Source: Agromyces luteolus (GTDB taxonomy: Bacteria; Actinomycetota; Actinomycetes; Actinomycetales; Microbacteriaceae). From it: a DNA stretch of 64,000 nt. Made by a program: the position numbers and the translations under genes. This document shows positions 18,971 to 27,402 of this stretch, in pieces. The stretch is taken from assembly GCF_009729855.1 (NCBI RefSeq), contig NZ_WODA01000022.1:185472-249471 (forward strand), written 5' to 3'. The notes beneath the pieces are model-generated. The model was given only the letters and a program-made list of their open reading frames with translations, had not been told where the DNA came from and searched no databases. Within the stretch, counting starts at the first letter, position 1; each line of letters starts with the position of its first letter.

Positions 18971-19960
18971 TCACCAACGGTGGTGCACCGATGCGCGGAT
19001 GTCGCGGTCGTACAGGTCGCGAACCGCCGCGTCGAACGATGCCGGCAGCTCGAGCGAGCCGGCCGCCGCGTTCGCCCGGGCCTGCTCGGGGTTGCGGGCC
19101 CCGGGGATCACGGTCGAGACGCCGTCCTGCGCCGCGACCCACGCGAGCGCGACCTGTGCGGGCGTGGCATCCGGCGCCGCCTCGCGTGCGAGCGCCGAGA
19201 ATTCGGATGCCGCGCGCACGCCGGTCGCGTAGTCGACGCCCGAGAACGTCTCGCCGACGTCGAACGACTCGCCGTGCCGGTTGTACGAGCGGTGGTCGTT
19301 CGCCGCGAACTCGGTCTCGAGGGTGTACCGCCCGGAGAGCAGCCCGCTCGCGAGCGGTACGCGCGCGATGACGCCGACGCCGTACTGCGTCGCGACGGGC
19401 AGCACCTCCTCCACCGGCTTCAGCCGGAACGCGTTGAGGATGATCTGCACGGTCGCCACGTTCGGCCGGGCGATCGCGGCGAGCGCCTCGTCGACCTTCT
19501 CGACGCTGACGCCGTACGCGGCGATCGCCCCCTCGGCGACGAGGGTGTCGAGCGCGTCGTAGACGGCGTCGTCGGAGTAGACGGAGGTCGGCGGGCAGTG
19601 CAGCTGGACGAGGTCGAGCGTCTCGACGCCGAGGTTGCGGCGGGACCGGTCCGTCCAGGCGCGGAAGTTGTCGAGGACGTAGTTGCCGTGCTCCTGGGGC
19701 ATCCGTCGCCCCATCTTCGTCGCGACGGTGACGCCGGAGCCCGGGTTCGACGAGAGCCAGCGCCCGATGAGCGTCTCGGAGCGGCCGTCGCCGTAGACGT
19801 CGGCGGTGTCGAACACCGTGACGCCGGCCTCGTGCGACGCGTCGAGCACGGCCAGCGCATCGGCCTCGTCGACGTCGCCCCAGTCGGCGCCGAGCTGCCA
19901 GGTGCCGAGTCCGATGACCGAGACGGTGCGGCCGGTGCGGCCGAGGGTTCGGGTCTGCAT
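18971..19960 (-). CDS. aldo/keto reductase
   Basis: A 329-residue TIM-barrel NADPH oxidoreductase. The catalytic tetrad is visible: Asp in FDTADVYGDG (with Tyr in the same segment), Lys in VATKMG, and His in LVQLHCPP. Cofactor-binding VIPGARNPEQARANA is near the C-terminus. ATG 19960 is supported by a GAGGAGG site; the open frame extends further but overlaps the divergent promoter. It is divergent from the BCCT transporter with 61 bp between. The physiological substrate is unknown. Confidence 0.93.
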   Translation of the reverse strand: MQTRTLGRTGRTVSVIGLGTWQLGADWGDVDEADALAVLDASHEAGVTVFDTADVYGDGRSETLIGRWLSSNPGSGVTVATKMGRRMPQEHGNYVLDNFRAWTDRSRRNLGVETLDLVQLHCPPTSVYSDDAVYDALDTLVAEGAIAAYGVSVEKVDEALAAIARPNVATVQIILNAFRLKPVEEVLPVATQYGVGVIARVPLASGLLSGRYTLETEFAANDHRSYNRHGESFDVGETFSGVDYATGVRAASEFSALAREAAPDATPAQVALAWVAAQDGVSTVIPGARNPEQARANAAAGSLELPASFDAAVRDLYDRDIRASVHHRW

Positions 19961-19992
19961 GCGTGCTCCTCCTCGACGGATGTCCCCGACCG

Positions 19993-20014
19993 AGCCTAGC
20001 CGCGGGCGTATCGT
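19993..20014. promoter_or_regulatory. divergent promoters of aldo/keto reductase and BCCT genes
   Basis: On the minus strand TAGGCT (19993-19998) lies 32 bases before the reductase ATG, which has a ribosome site. On the plus strand TATCGT (20009-20014) ends seven bases before ATG 20022, a leaderless layout. The two promoters overlap back to back. Confidence 0.5.
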
Positions 20015-20021
20015 GGCGGGC

Positions 20022-21977
20022 ATGGACGGGACGCCGACGACCCAGCCCGATGACCGCGGGAGCCGGCGACGGCCCCGGATCCCGAAGACGAGCATCGAAC
20101 GGTGGGTGTTCTGGCCCGCCGCGGCCGTCGTCTTCGCGTTCAGCGGGTTCGCCCTCCTCGCGCCGCGCCTCGCCGAGGCGTTCTTCGGGGCCATCCAGTC
20201 GTCGATCGTCAACGCGTTCAACTGGTACTACGTGCTCATCGCCGCGTTCTTCGTCGCGTTCAGCCTGTTCGTCGGGTTCAGCCGGTACGGCGACATCCGC
20301 CTCGGCGAGGACGACGACAAGCCCGAGTTCTCGCTCGGCGCGTGGTTCTCGCTCCTCTTCGCCGCCGGTATGGGCATCGGGCTCGTGTTCTACGGCGCGA
20401 GCGAGCCGCTCAGCCACTTCGTCTCGCCGCGACCGGGCGTCTCCGGCACGCCGGAGCAGCTCGCGTCGTCGGCGCTCAGCCAGACCTACCTGCACTGGGG
20501 CATCCACGCCTGGTCGATCTATGTCGTCGTCGGGCTCGGGCTCGCGTACGCCATCCACCGGCGCAAGCGCCCGATCTCGATCCGGTGGACGCTCGAGCCG
20601 CTGCTCGGAAAGCGCGTGCGCGGCGCCTGGGGCAACGTGATCGACGTGGTGGCCCTCGCGGGGACGCTGTTCGGCGTGGCCACGTCGCTCGGCCTCGGCG
20701 TGCTGCAGATCAGCGCGGGCCTCGACGCGGCCGGCATCGCCGAGCCGACCGAGACCACGCAGGTCGTCATCATCATGGTGATCACGGTGTTCGTGCTCGC
20801 CTCGGTGCTCTCGGGCGTCACCCGAGGCATGAAGTGGCTCTCGTCCACGAACCTCGTGCTCGCGGGCATCCTCGTGCTGTACCTGCTCGTCTTCGGGCAG
20901 ACGGAGTTCCTGCTGCGCGAGTTCGTGCAGTCGATCGGCACCTACATCCAGAACTTCATCGGCCTGTCGTTCAACGTCAGCGCGTTCCAGGGCGCCGCCG
21001 GCGAGGCGTGGCAGGCGTCGTGGACGTCGTTCTACTGGGGCTGGTGGATCTCGTGGGCGCCCTTCGTGGGCATCTTCATCGCGCGCATCTCGCGCGGCCG
21101 CACGGTGCGCGAGTTCGTGGCCGGCGTGATCATCGTGCCGACCCTCATCGGGATCCTCTGGTTCAGCGTGCTCGGCGGCTCGGCGCTCTACCTCGAGCTC
21201 ACCGACCCGGGCAGCCTGGTCGGCGCCGACGGCGAGGTCGACATCGAGGGCACGCTGTTCGCGCTGCTCGACTACTTCCCGGGCTCGACGGTGCTCACCT
21301 TCGGGGTCATCCTGCTCATCACGATCTTCTTCGTGACCTCCTCCGATTCCGGGGCGCTGGTCATGGGCATGATCGCGACCGGCGGCCAGATCAACCCGCG
21401 CAAGTGGGTGCGCACGTTCTTCACGCTGATCACCGCGCTGCTGTCGATCTCGCTGCTGCTCGCCGGCGGGCTCCGCGCACTGCAGACGGCGGCGATCATC
21501 ATCGCCCTCCCGTTCAGCGTGGTGATGCTCATGATCTGCTGGTCGACGATCATCGCGTTCAGTCGCGAGCGCCGGGCGTACGAGCTCGCGCGACGCGCGC
21601 AGCTGGTCGACCAGATCGGCGAGTACTACGGGCTCGAGGTCGAGGCGCCGCTCGAGGCTGGGGCGATCGGGCGCGGGCCGAGGTGGATGCGGCAGCTCCA
21701 GCGGCGGTTCGGCCTCAGGCCGGACCAGCCGACGGCGCCGATCCAGAAGGTGCCCGGCGCCGAACCGCCGCTTCGCCCCGTGCTCACGCACATCGACGGG
21801 GAACTCGTGCCGAGGCATCCGTCGCAGCGCGCCATGGACACGCTCAACGCGGAGTCGACGGGCGTGCCGACCGAGGACGTCGACGGCATCGTCGACCACG
21901 ACCCGCGGGCGCGCGGCGACGTCGCCGAGGTCCCCGACCGGACGACCGACGACGACGGCCGCGATCCCCTGCACTGA
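20022..21977 (+). CDS. BCCT-family transporter (glycine betaine/choline/carnitine type)
   Basis: A 651-residue secondary transporter with twelve helices, importing a trimethylammonium compatible solute with Na+ or H+. GMGIGLVFYGASEPLSHF is the family's TM3 segment, and the tryptophan-rich WTSFYWGWWISWAPFVGIFIARISRGRTVREF is the BCCT signature. SDSGALVMGM follows in TM10. A cytoplasmic C-terminal tail of about 115 residues, rich in acidic residues at the end, could be an osmosensing domain as in BetP. Start ATG 20022, probably leaderless. Confidence 0.95.
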   Translation: MDGTPTTQPDDRGSRRRPRIPKTSIERWVFWPAAAVVFAFSGFALLAPRLAEAFFGAIQSSIVNAFNWYYVLIAAFFVAFSLFVGFSRYGDIRLGEDDDKPEFSLGAWFSLLFAAGMGIGLVFYGASEPLSHFVSPRPGVSGTPEQLASSALSQTYLHWGIHAWSIYVVVGLGLAYAIHRRKRPISIRWTLEPLLGKRVRGAWGNVIDVVALAGTLFGVATSLGLGVLQISAGLDAAGIAEPTETTQVVIIMVITVFVLASVLSGVTRGMKWLSSTNLVLAGILVLYLLVFGQTEFLLREFVQSIGTYIQNFIGLSFNVSAFQGAAGEAWQASWTSFYWGWWISWAPFVGIFIARISRGRTVREFVAGVIIVPTLIGILWFSVLGGSALYLELTDPGSLVGADGEVDIEGTLFALLDYFPGSTVLTFGVILLITIFFVTSSDSGALVMGMIATGGQINPRKWVRTFFTLITALLSISLLLAGGLRALQTAAIIIALPFSVVMLMICWSTIIAFSRERRAYELARRAQLVDQIGEYYGLEVEAPLEAGAIGRGPRWMRQLQRRFGLRPDQPTAPIQKVPGAEPPLRPVLTHIDGELVPRHPSQRAMDTLNAESTGVPTEDVDGIVDHDPRARGDVAEVPDRTTDDDGRDPLH

Positions 21978-22030
21978 TCGGAGTCGGATCGCGTGGCCCC
22001 GGCGCAGCGGCCGCCGCGCGGTCCGCGCGC

Positions 22031-22888
22031 TCAGGCGATCGGCACGGCCGGCCCGCTCACGACGATGCCGCCGGCCGGCGGGACGTCGACGACGAGTTCG
22101 CTCGGGCGCCCGACGTGGCGGCCCTGCGAGATCACGACGCGGGCCGGCGGCACGACGGCGCCGAGCTCGCGCAGGTACCCGCCGACCGCGGCCGCCGCGG
22201 CCCCGGTCGCGGGATCCTCGAGGATCGCGCCGACCGGGAAGATGTTGCGGGCCTCGAAGCGGAGGCCGCCGCCGGCCGCGTCGGCGAGCCGGTGGAGCAC
22301 GGTGATGGTCGCCGGCCAGCCGTGCTCGTCCATGAGCGCGCGCGCCCGCACCGGGTCGAACGTGAAGGCGTCGAACGCCGCGGCATCCTCGACCACCAGG
22401 ATCGGATGGCGGTTGCCGGCGAACGCGATCCGGGGCGGGTGGCGCTCGTCGAGCGCGCCGGCGTCGAGCCCGACGAGGTCGAGCAGGTCGGCCAGGACGT
22501 CGGCCGGCATGGGCTCGAGGCGGGGCTCGACGCTCGTGAACGAGGCGATGAGGCGCCCGTCGACCTCGGCGGTCTCCATGGCCACCTCGCCGACCGGGGT
22601 CGCGAACCGGATCCGGCCCGGTCCCTCGCGTTCGGCGAGGGCGACCGCCGTCGCGACGGTCGCGTGCCCGCAGAAGGGCACCTCGGCGACCGGCGAGAAG
22701 TAGCGGATGCCGCGGAGCCCGCCCCCGGCGCCGGTGACGAACGCCGTCTCGGCGTAGCCGACCTCCGCGGCGACGGCGAGCATCGCGGCGTCGTCGAGTC
22801 CGGCCGCGTCGAGGACGACCCCGGCGGGGTTCCCCCCGTCGGGGTCGGTCGTGAATGCGGCGTAGCGGAGGACGTCGGGTGGGGTCAT
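22031..22888 (-). CDS. PhzF-family isomerase/epimerase
   Basis: A 285-residue protein of the PhzF/diaminopimelate-epimerase fold. The N-terminal LRYAAFTTDPDGGNPAGVVLDA and the catalytic Glu in EVGYAETAFVTG are present, then RYFSPVAEVPFCGHATVATAVAL, and DPATGAAAAAVGGYLRELG in the second half. Family members isomerise or epimerise small metabolites; there are no phenazine genes here, so a housekeeping role is more likely. Start ATG 22888. It faces the BCCT gene tail to tail. Confidence 0.93.
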   Translation of the reverse strand: MTPPDVLRYAAFTTDPDGGNPAGVVLDAAGLDDAAMLAVAAEVGYAETAFVTGAGGGLRGIRYFSPVAEVPFCGHATVATAVALAEREGPGRIRFATPVGEVAMETAEVDGRLIASFTSVEPRLEPMPADVLADLLDLVGLDAGALDERHPPRIAFAGNRHPILVVEDAAAFDAFTFDPVRARALMDEHGWPATITVLHRLADAAGGGLRFEARNIFPVGAILEDPATGAAAAAVGGYLRELGAVVPPARVVISQGRHVGRPSELVVDVPPAGGIVVSGPAVPIA

Positions 22889-22973
22889 GCCTCCATGCTC
22901 GCGCGCCGGCCACCGGTCCGTCGCGGTCCGATTCCGGACCGGTGGCCCGCGCGAGCGTGCGCGGCGCGTCGCG

Positions 22974-23429
22974 TCATCCCGTCGGGCCGTCGGCGCCCTG
23001 CTCGTCGCCGAACCGGCCGCGCGCGTCGACCGGGATGAGCGGCCGCTCGCCGCGCGCCCGGATCTGCTGCACGGCCCAGGTGTTGCCGTCGGGGTCGGCG
23101 AAGCCGAAGAACGTGCCGCCGTCGCGCTGGTCGATGACCTGCAGGGGGCTCGCGTCGACGCCCCGGGCGACGAGTTCGGCGCGAGCCGCCTCGGCGTCGG
23201 CCACGACGAGCTGCACGCCCTTCAGCGAGCCCGGCGCCATCTCGTTCTGCGCCGGCAGCGTGCCGATCACGATCGAGCAGCCCGAGCCCGTCGGCGTGAG
23301 CTGCGCGAACCGCTGCTCGCCGGCGTGCGTGTCGTGGTCGAGCGCGAAGCCGACCTTGTCGCGGTAGAACTCGATCGCACGATCGATGTCGGCGACCGGG
23401 ACGACGACGACCTCGAGGGTCCAGTCCAT
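22974..23429 (-). CDS. VOC-family glyoxalase-like protein
   Basis: A 151-residue single-domain vicinal-oxygen-chelate protein. EVVVVPVADIDRAIEFYRDKVGFALDHDT opens the fold, GCSIVIGT and GVQLVVADAEAARAELVARGVD follow, and FGFADPDGNTWAVQQI closes it. The ATG at 23429 has a GAGGAG site. It lies 25 bases behind the DUF998 gene and so ends the ArsR-SRPBCC-DUF998 operon. The substrate is unknown. Confidence 0.9.
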   Translation of the reverse strand: MDWTLEVVVVPVADIDRAIEFYRDKVGFALDHDTHAGEQRFAQLTPTGSGCSIVIGTLPAQNEMAPGSLKGVQLVVADAEAARAELVARGVDASPLQVIDQRDGGTFFGFADPDGNTWAVQQIRARGERPLIPVDARGRFGDEQGADGPTG

Positions 23430-23454
23430 GGTGATGCTCCTCTCTCGTCTTCCG

Positions 23455-24153
23455 TCAGACGGCCGGGTGACCGGATGGCCCGGTCCGAAGCCGCACGCCG
23501 GCGACCACGACCCACGCGGCGAACGCCGCGACCGCGATGCGGCCGGCGAGGCCCGCGAACGTGCCCGGGCCGAACTCGCCGCCCGCCGCCGCCGCGAACG
23601 CGATGAACGCGACGTCGGACGCCAGCGTGAGCCCGGCCAACAGGGCGAGAGCGAGGCGCCGTGAGCGCCACGACGGGCGCCGCCAGAGCGCGATGGTGAT
23701 CAGCAGCACGGCGATCGGCGTGAGGTTCAGCGAGGCGCCGAGCGCGTGCAGCGCACCCGCCGCGGTCGTCTCGACCGGCCCATCGACCGCGGGATCGGCG
23801 GGGAACAGCCCCGCCAGCGCGAACCCGATCGCGCTGACGCCCGCGAGAACCGCGCCGATCCGACCGAGGACACGTCCGGTAACCCATCCGATCACGGCCG
23901 TCCCGAGGCACGCGACGGCGCCGCACAGGAAGCCGACGGTCATCAGCCAGCCCGTGTCGCCCACCGCGTATTCGCTGAGGAACGTCCACGTGGGGTCGAG
24001 GTCGGGACGCAGCACGAGGAACAGCGCGAGCACCGCGAGCAGCGCGGCGGCGGCCGACGCGGCCACCGCACCGGCGCGCCGCACGAACGCGTCGCGTGCG
24101 GGCGATGCCTCGACGGCCGCCGGCGTGCGGTCGCCCTCGACCGTGCGGCTCAC
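23455..24153 (-). CDS. DUF998 membrane protein
   Basis: A 232-residue protein with a cytoplasmic Ala-rich N-terminus and six hydrophobic helices. The second loop has the DUF998-type WTFLSEYAVGDTGWLMTVGF, and later GALHALGASLN. GTG 24153 overlaps the stop of the SRPBCC gene in GTGA, so the genes are translationally coupled and this start is preferred over longer open frame. Function unknown; six-helix DUF998 proteins often travel with small regulators. Confidence 0.85.
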   Translation of the reverse strand: MSRTVEGDRTPAAVEASPARDAFVRRAGAVAASAAAALLAVLALFLVLRPDLDPTWTFLSEYAVGDTGWLMTVGFLCGAVACLGTAVIGWVTGRVLGRIGAVLAGVSAIGFALAGLFPADPAVDGPVETTAAGALHALGASLNLTPIAVLLITIALWRRPSWRSRRLALALLAGLTLASDVAFIAFAAAAGGEFGPGTFAGLAGRIAVAAFAAWVVVAGVRLRTGPSGHPAV

Positions 24154-24647
24154 GACGGCCTCCGCTCCGCGAGCAGCGCGTCGAGCCGCTCGTAGCCCTC
24201 GGTGACGCCCTTCGCCATGCCGTGCTCGACCATGGCGTCGCGCGCCTCGAGGCTCGGGTAGACGGCGTGGCCGCGCAGGCGCGTGCGGCCGTCGCCCAGG
24301 TCCTCGAACGTCATCGACTCGATGCTGACGACGTCGGGCGCGCCCTCGAACTCGAAGGTCTGCACGGCGAGCTCGTTCTCGCGGATCGAGTGGAACGTGC
24401 CGTTGAAGGCCCAGCGGCCGCCGTCGGGGTCGACGTGCACGTAGCGATACCCGCCCTGCGGGCGGAAGTCCCAGCGCTCGATCTGCATGTCGTAGCCGTT
24501 CGGGCCGAGCCACCGCTTGACCTTCTCGGGGTCGCGGTGGGCGTCGAAGACGGCCGCGACGGGCGCGTCGAACACGCGCTCGATGTCGACGTAGGGCAGG
24601 CCCTCGGGGGCCTCGATGGTGACGGGGTTGGTGGTCTCGGTGGTCAT
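24150..24647 (-). CDS. SRPBCC/AHSA1-family protein
   Basis: A 165-residue START-like single domain with an internal hydrophobic cavity. VFDAPVAAVFDAHRDPEKVKRWLGPNGYDM is the typical AHSA1 opening, followed by DFRPQGGYRYVHVDPDG, TFHSIRENELAVQTFEFEG and the C-terminal helix GMAKGVTEGYERLDALL. It follows an ArsR regulator by four bases, the classic pairing in which the regulator controls a small ligand-binding protein. The ligand is unknown. Confidence 0.92.
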   Translation of the reverse strand: MTTETTNPVTIEAPEGLPYVDIERVFDAPVAAVFDAHRDPEKVKRWLGPNGYDMQIERWDFRPQGGYRYVHVDPDGGRWAFNGTFHSIRENELAVQTFEFEGAPDVVSIESMTFEDLGDGRTRLRGHAVYPSLEARDAMVEHGMAKGVTEGYERLDALLAERRPS

Positions 24648-24651
24648 GGTG

Positions 24652-25017
24652 TCAGTCCTGTCCGGCGGATGCCGCGGCGTCGCCGCCGTCGGCGGAGGCG
24701 AGCAGTGCGTCGAGACGACGGAACCGCTGCTCGTGGATGAGGCGGTAGCGGTCGATCCACTCGGTGAGCGTCTCGAGCGCGGCCGCGTCGAGGTGCACGG
24801 GGCGACGCTGCGCGTCGCGGCTCCGGGTGACGAGTCCCGCGGACTCGAGCACCTGGATGTGCTTCGACACCCCCTGCGTGGTGATGTCGAACGGTTCGGC
24901 GAGTTCGGTCACGGTCGCCGGGCCCCGACTGAGCCGGGCGACGATGCCGCGGCGCACCGGGTCGGCCAGCGCCATGAAGGCGCGGTCGAGCCGATCGTCG
25001 GCGGCTGCGGCATCCAT
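24652..25017 (-). CDS. ArsR-family winged-helix regulator
   Basis: A 121-residue ArsR/SmtB-fold repressor. The recognition region is ALADPVRRGIVARLSRGPATVTELAEPFDITTQGVSKHIQVLESAGLV, followed by the wing SRDAQRRPVHLD. There are no metal-binding cysteines, so it is not an arsenic sensor; it belongs to the group that pairs with SRPBCC genes. It heads the operon ArsR-SRPBCC-DUF998-VOC. The AT-richer region before the start contains CAACCA/TGGTTG dyads and is probably its own operator. Confidence 0.93.
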   Translation of the reverse strand: MDAAAADDRLDRAFMALADPVRRGIVARLSRGPATVTELAEPFDITTQGVSKHIQVLESAGLVTRSRDAQRRPVHLDAAALETLTEWIDRYRLIHEQRFRRLDALLASADGGDAAASAGQD

Positions 25018-25019
25018 TA

Positions 25020-25051
25020 TTCAACCAATCGCTTTATCAACTAGATGGTTG
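25020..25051. promoter_or_regulatory. AT-rich operator region of the ArsR operon
   Basis: CAACCA (25022-25027) pairs with TGGTTG (25046-25051), and CAAC at 25038 opens a second overlapping CAAC...GTTG dyad. The segment is strikingly AT-rich for this genome and lies directly before the ArsR ATG, so it is a good autoregulatory site. Confidence 0.6.
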
Positions 25052-25163
25052 TAAACGTACGCCCGTCCGTCCCGTCCGTCAAGGGCTCTCGCGGATGTCA
25101 CCCGCCGGGTGCATGATCGGCGTGCGGGACGGCACCGGCCCGCCCACGACGCAAGGAGACGCC

Positions 25164-25592
25164 ATGTCCGTCACGCTCAACCCGTACCTCAGCTTCCGCG
25201 ACGAGGCGCGCGAGGCGATGGAGTTCTACCGGTCCGTGCTCGGCGGCGAGCTCACGCTCAGCACGTTCGCCGACTTCGGTCAGGGCGACGAGGAGGCGGA
25301 GGCCGACAAGATCATGCACGGCCAGCTCACGTCCGAGCACCTCACGCTCATGGGGGCCGACACGCCGAACGAGATGCCCTACGAGGTCGGCACCAACTTC
25401 GCCGTCTCGCTGAGCGGCGGCCCGGAGGACGAGGAGACCCTGCGGGGCTACTGGGAGGGCCTCGCCGAGGGCGGCCGGGTGGTCCTGCCGCTCGAGCCGT
25501 CGCCGTGGGGCGACGCGTTCGGCATGCTCAACGACCGGTTCGGCGTGCAGTGGATGGTGAACATCGGCCAGGCGGCGCCCACCGAGGGCTGA
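25164..25592 (+). CDS. PhnB-like VOC-family protein
   Basis: A 142-residue VOC protein of the PhnB/3-demethylubiquinone-like group. NPYLSFRDEAREAMEFYRSVLGGELTLSTFADFG is the usual start, then HGQLTSEHLTLMGAD, and EPSPWGDAFGMLNDRFGVQWMVNI ends the domain. AAGGAG stands seven bases before ATG 25164, ruling out the longer frame. The function of this branch is not established, and it is unlinked to phosphonate genes. Confidence 0.93.
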   Translation: MSVTLNPYLSFRDEAREAMEFYRSVLGGELTLSTFADFGQGDEEAEADKIMHGQLTSEHLTLMGADTPNEMPYEVGTNFAVSLSGGPEDEETLRGYWEGLAEGGRVVLPLEPSPWGDAFGMLNDRFGVQWMVNIGQAAPTEG

Positions 25593-25635
25593 CCGGCCCC
25601 CGCCGGACTTCACATACGCACGCCGGAGACGGCGA

Positions 25636-25667
25636 ACGCCGGGCCGGAGCGTGCTCCGACCCGGCGT
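25636..25667. terminator. bidirectional terminator
   Basis: ACGCCGGG (25636-25643) pairs with CCCGGCGT (25660-25667), and inside it GGAGC pairs with GCTCC. It lies between the convergent VOC and cold-shock genes. Confidence 0.75.
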
Positions 25668-25700
25668 CCGGGTGTGCGGGCGGCCTCGCCCGCGGCGCGA

Positions 25701-25904
25701 TCAGATCGCGCGGATGTTCTCGGCCTGGAGGCCCTTCTGGCCCTGGACCACGTCGAACTCGACGTTCTGGCCCTCCTCGAGCGAGCGGTAGCCGCTGCCC
25801 GTGATGGCGCTGAAGTGCGCGAAGACGTCGGGGCTCCCGTCGGAGGGAGCGATGAAGCCGAAGCCCTTTTCGGCGTTGAACCACTTGACGGTTCCGGTTG
25901 CCAT
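25701..25904 (-). CDS. cold-shock protein, CspA family
   Basis: A 67-residue OB-fold RNA chaperone. [20 protein letters not shown] carries RNP1 (KGFGFI), and DVFAHFSAI carries RNP2. The protein is complete and of normal length, slightly acidic at the C-terminus ([10 protein letters not shown]). It binds single-stranded RNA/DNA and helps translation or growth at low temperature. A long untranslated region precedes it, as is common for this family. Start ATG 25904. Confidence 0.97.
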   Translation of the reverse strand: MATGTVKWFNAEKGFGFIAPSDGSPDVFAHFSAITGSGYRSLEEGQNVEFDVVQGQKGLQAENIRAI

Positions 25905-26223
25905 GCTGCTGTGTCCTTCGTTCGATCGGGCCGAACGGTTCGGCCCGTCACGTTCGGCCGTACGGCCGTCCGCAGGCCCGACGACGGATGCCGGCGGGCG
26001 GTGGTCCGAGGGGCCGGCCGTGCGTCGCACGCGCTGCCCTCGGTCTCGGGTCATGCCTGCGGAACGTGCCGCCTCCGGGCAATCGATCGTGATACGGGCG
26101 GGCGCCCGCGTATGTGGAGGAACTTCGAGCGTAGCGGATTCCCCTGCGACTTCACAGGAGAGCGAGGCGCGGCGTCACGCCCGATGGGGACGGCTCCCCG
26201 TCGGGCCGGGCTCGGGCCGACGC
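25905..26223. other. long leader/intergenic region of the cold-shock gene
   Basis: This 319-bp stretch separates the cold-shock gene (minus) from the TSUP gene (plus). It contains GC-rich dyads such as the CGTACGGCCGTCCG area near 25957-25970 and no convincing gene. It probably holds the cold-shock promoter and leader RNA. I cannot place a -10 with confidence. Confidence 0.4.
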
Positions 26224-26229
26224 TAGAGT
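26224..26229 (+). promoter_or_regulatory. -10 hexamer of leaderless TSUP promoter
   Basis: TAGAGT ends six bases before GTG 26236. Confidence 0.55.
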
Positions 26230-26235
26230 GACCGG

Positions 26236-27054
26236 GTGCCGACCCCCGCCGCCGACCCCGCCGCCGACGAAGGCGCGCGACCCGCTGCGTGGCGGCTCGT
26301 CGTCGTCGGCGCGCTCGGCGGACTGCTCTCGGGCCTCTTCGGCGTCGGCGGCGGCATCGTCATGGTCCCGCTCCTCATCGTGCTGGCCGGCATGGACCAG
26401 CGCCGCGCCTCGGCGACCTCACTCGCCGCGATCGTCCCCACGGCGCTCGCGGGCTCGATCGCCTACCTCGTGAACGGCCAGGTCGACCTCGTCGCCGCCG
26501 CGCTCGTCGCGACGGGCGGGATCGTGGGCGGATGGATCGGGGCGACGCTGCTCGCGAGGCTCCCGCTCGAGTGGCTCCGATGGCTGTTCATCGCGCTGCT
26601 CGTCGTCGTGGCGATCCGGCTCGCGCTGGGCGCGCCCGACCGCACGGCCGACCCCGTGCCGCTCGAGCCCGCATCCGCACTCGGCCTCGTCGCGCTCGGG
26701 CTCGTGGTCGGCATCGCCTCCGGGCTGTTCGGCGTCGGCGGCGGACTCATCATGGTGCCGGCGTTCATCACGCTCTTCGGCCTCGGCGACCTGATCGCAC
26801 GCGGGACCTCGCTCGTCGCCATGATCCCGACCGCGGTGAGCGGGTCGGTGAAAAACGTCAGGGGCCGACTCGTCGACCTGCGCACCGCGCTCATCGTGGG
26901 CGGTGCGGCGACGCTCGCGGCGCTGCCGGGGGTCGCGCTCGCGTTCCTGATCCCCCCGACCGTGGGCGGATGGCTCTTCGCCGCGCTGCTCCTGGCGGCC
27001 GCCGCCCAGCTGTCGGTGCGGGCGATCCGGGCCCGTCGTCGCGGGTCGGCGTGA
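26236..27054 (+). CDS. TSUP-family (TauE/SafE) anion exporter
   Basis: A 272-residue membrane carrier with eight helices in two repeats. Each repeat begins with the family motif: GGLLSGLFGVGGGIVMVPLL near residue 31 and VGIASGLFGVGGGLIMVPAF near residue 158, followed by RRASATSLAAIVPTALAGS and ARGTSLVAMIPTAVSGS. Substrates in the family are sulfite, sulfoacetate or related anions; the substrate here is not predictable. The start is GTG, probably leaderless. It overlaps the following DUF2510 gene by four bases. Confidence 0.94.
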   Translation: MPTPAADPAADEGARPAAWRLVVVGALGGLLSGLFGVGGGIVMVPLLIVLAGMDQRRASATSLAAIVPTALAGSIAYLVNGQVDLVAAALVATGGIVGGWIGATLLARLPLEWLRWLFIALLVVVAIRLALGAPDRTADPVPLEPASALGLVALGLVVGIASGLFGVGGGLIMVPAFITLFGLGDLIARGTSLVAMIPTAVSGSVKNVRGRLVDLRTALIVGGAATLAALPGVALAFLIPPTVGGWLFAALLLAAAAQLSVRAIRARRRGSA

Positions 27055-27377
27055 CCGCCTCGGATCCCGCCGCGGCGGGCTGGCACGCGGACCCGAACGA
27101 ACCGCGGACGCTGAGGTACTGGGACGGCACCGGCTGGACGCCGCACACCGCGGCCCGCTCGCACGTCCCGAACGCCGACGCGACGGGGACGACCATCCGG
27201 CTCGCCGCCGGGCTCCCCGAGCCATCCGTCGAGCACACGACGCTCCCGCTGGCGCCCGGCTCCCGCGCACCGACGGGGACGGACGCCGCACGGCGGCTCG
27301 CCCTGGCCGGCGCGCTGACGGCGGCGACCTCCCTCGTCGTCGCGTGCACCGCCCTCGGGATCGTGCTCGCGGGCTGA
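27051..27377 (+). CDS. DUF2510 protein with one membrane helix
   Basis: A 108-residue protein. The N-terminal DUF2510 module is GWHADPNEPRTLRYWDGTGWTPHT, a short tryptophan-rich actinobacterial domain. A flexible Pro/Thr linker leads to one C-terminal helix (LALAGALTAATSLVVACTALGIVLAG). GTG 27051 overlaps the TSUP stop as GTGA, so translation is coupled. DUF2510 proteins are typically membrane-associated and of unknown function. Confidence 0.85.
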   Translation: MTASDPAAAGWHADPNEPRTLRYWDGTGWTPHTAARSHVPNADATGTTIRLAAGLPEPSVEHTTLPLAPGSRAPTGTDAARRLALAGALTAATSLVVACTALGIVLAG

Positions 27378-27402
27378 GCCGCCCGTGCCGGATGATCAAC
27401 GC

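Noticed and set aside
18888..22913. Long antisense frame across the BCCT and aldo/keto reductase genes
   Set aside because: No domains, extreme Arg content, and it runs against well-supported genes.
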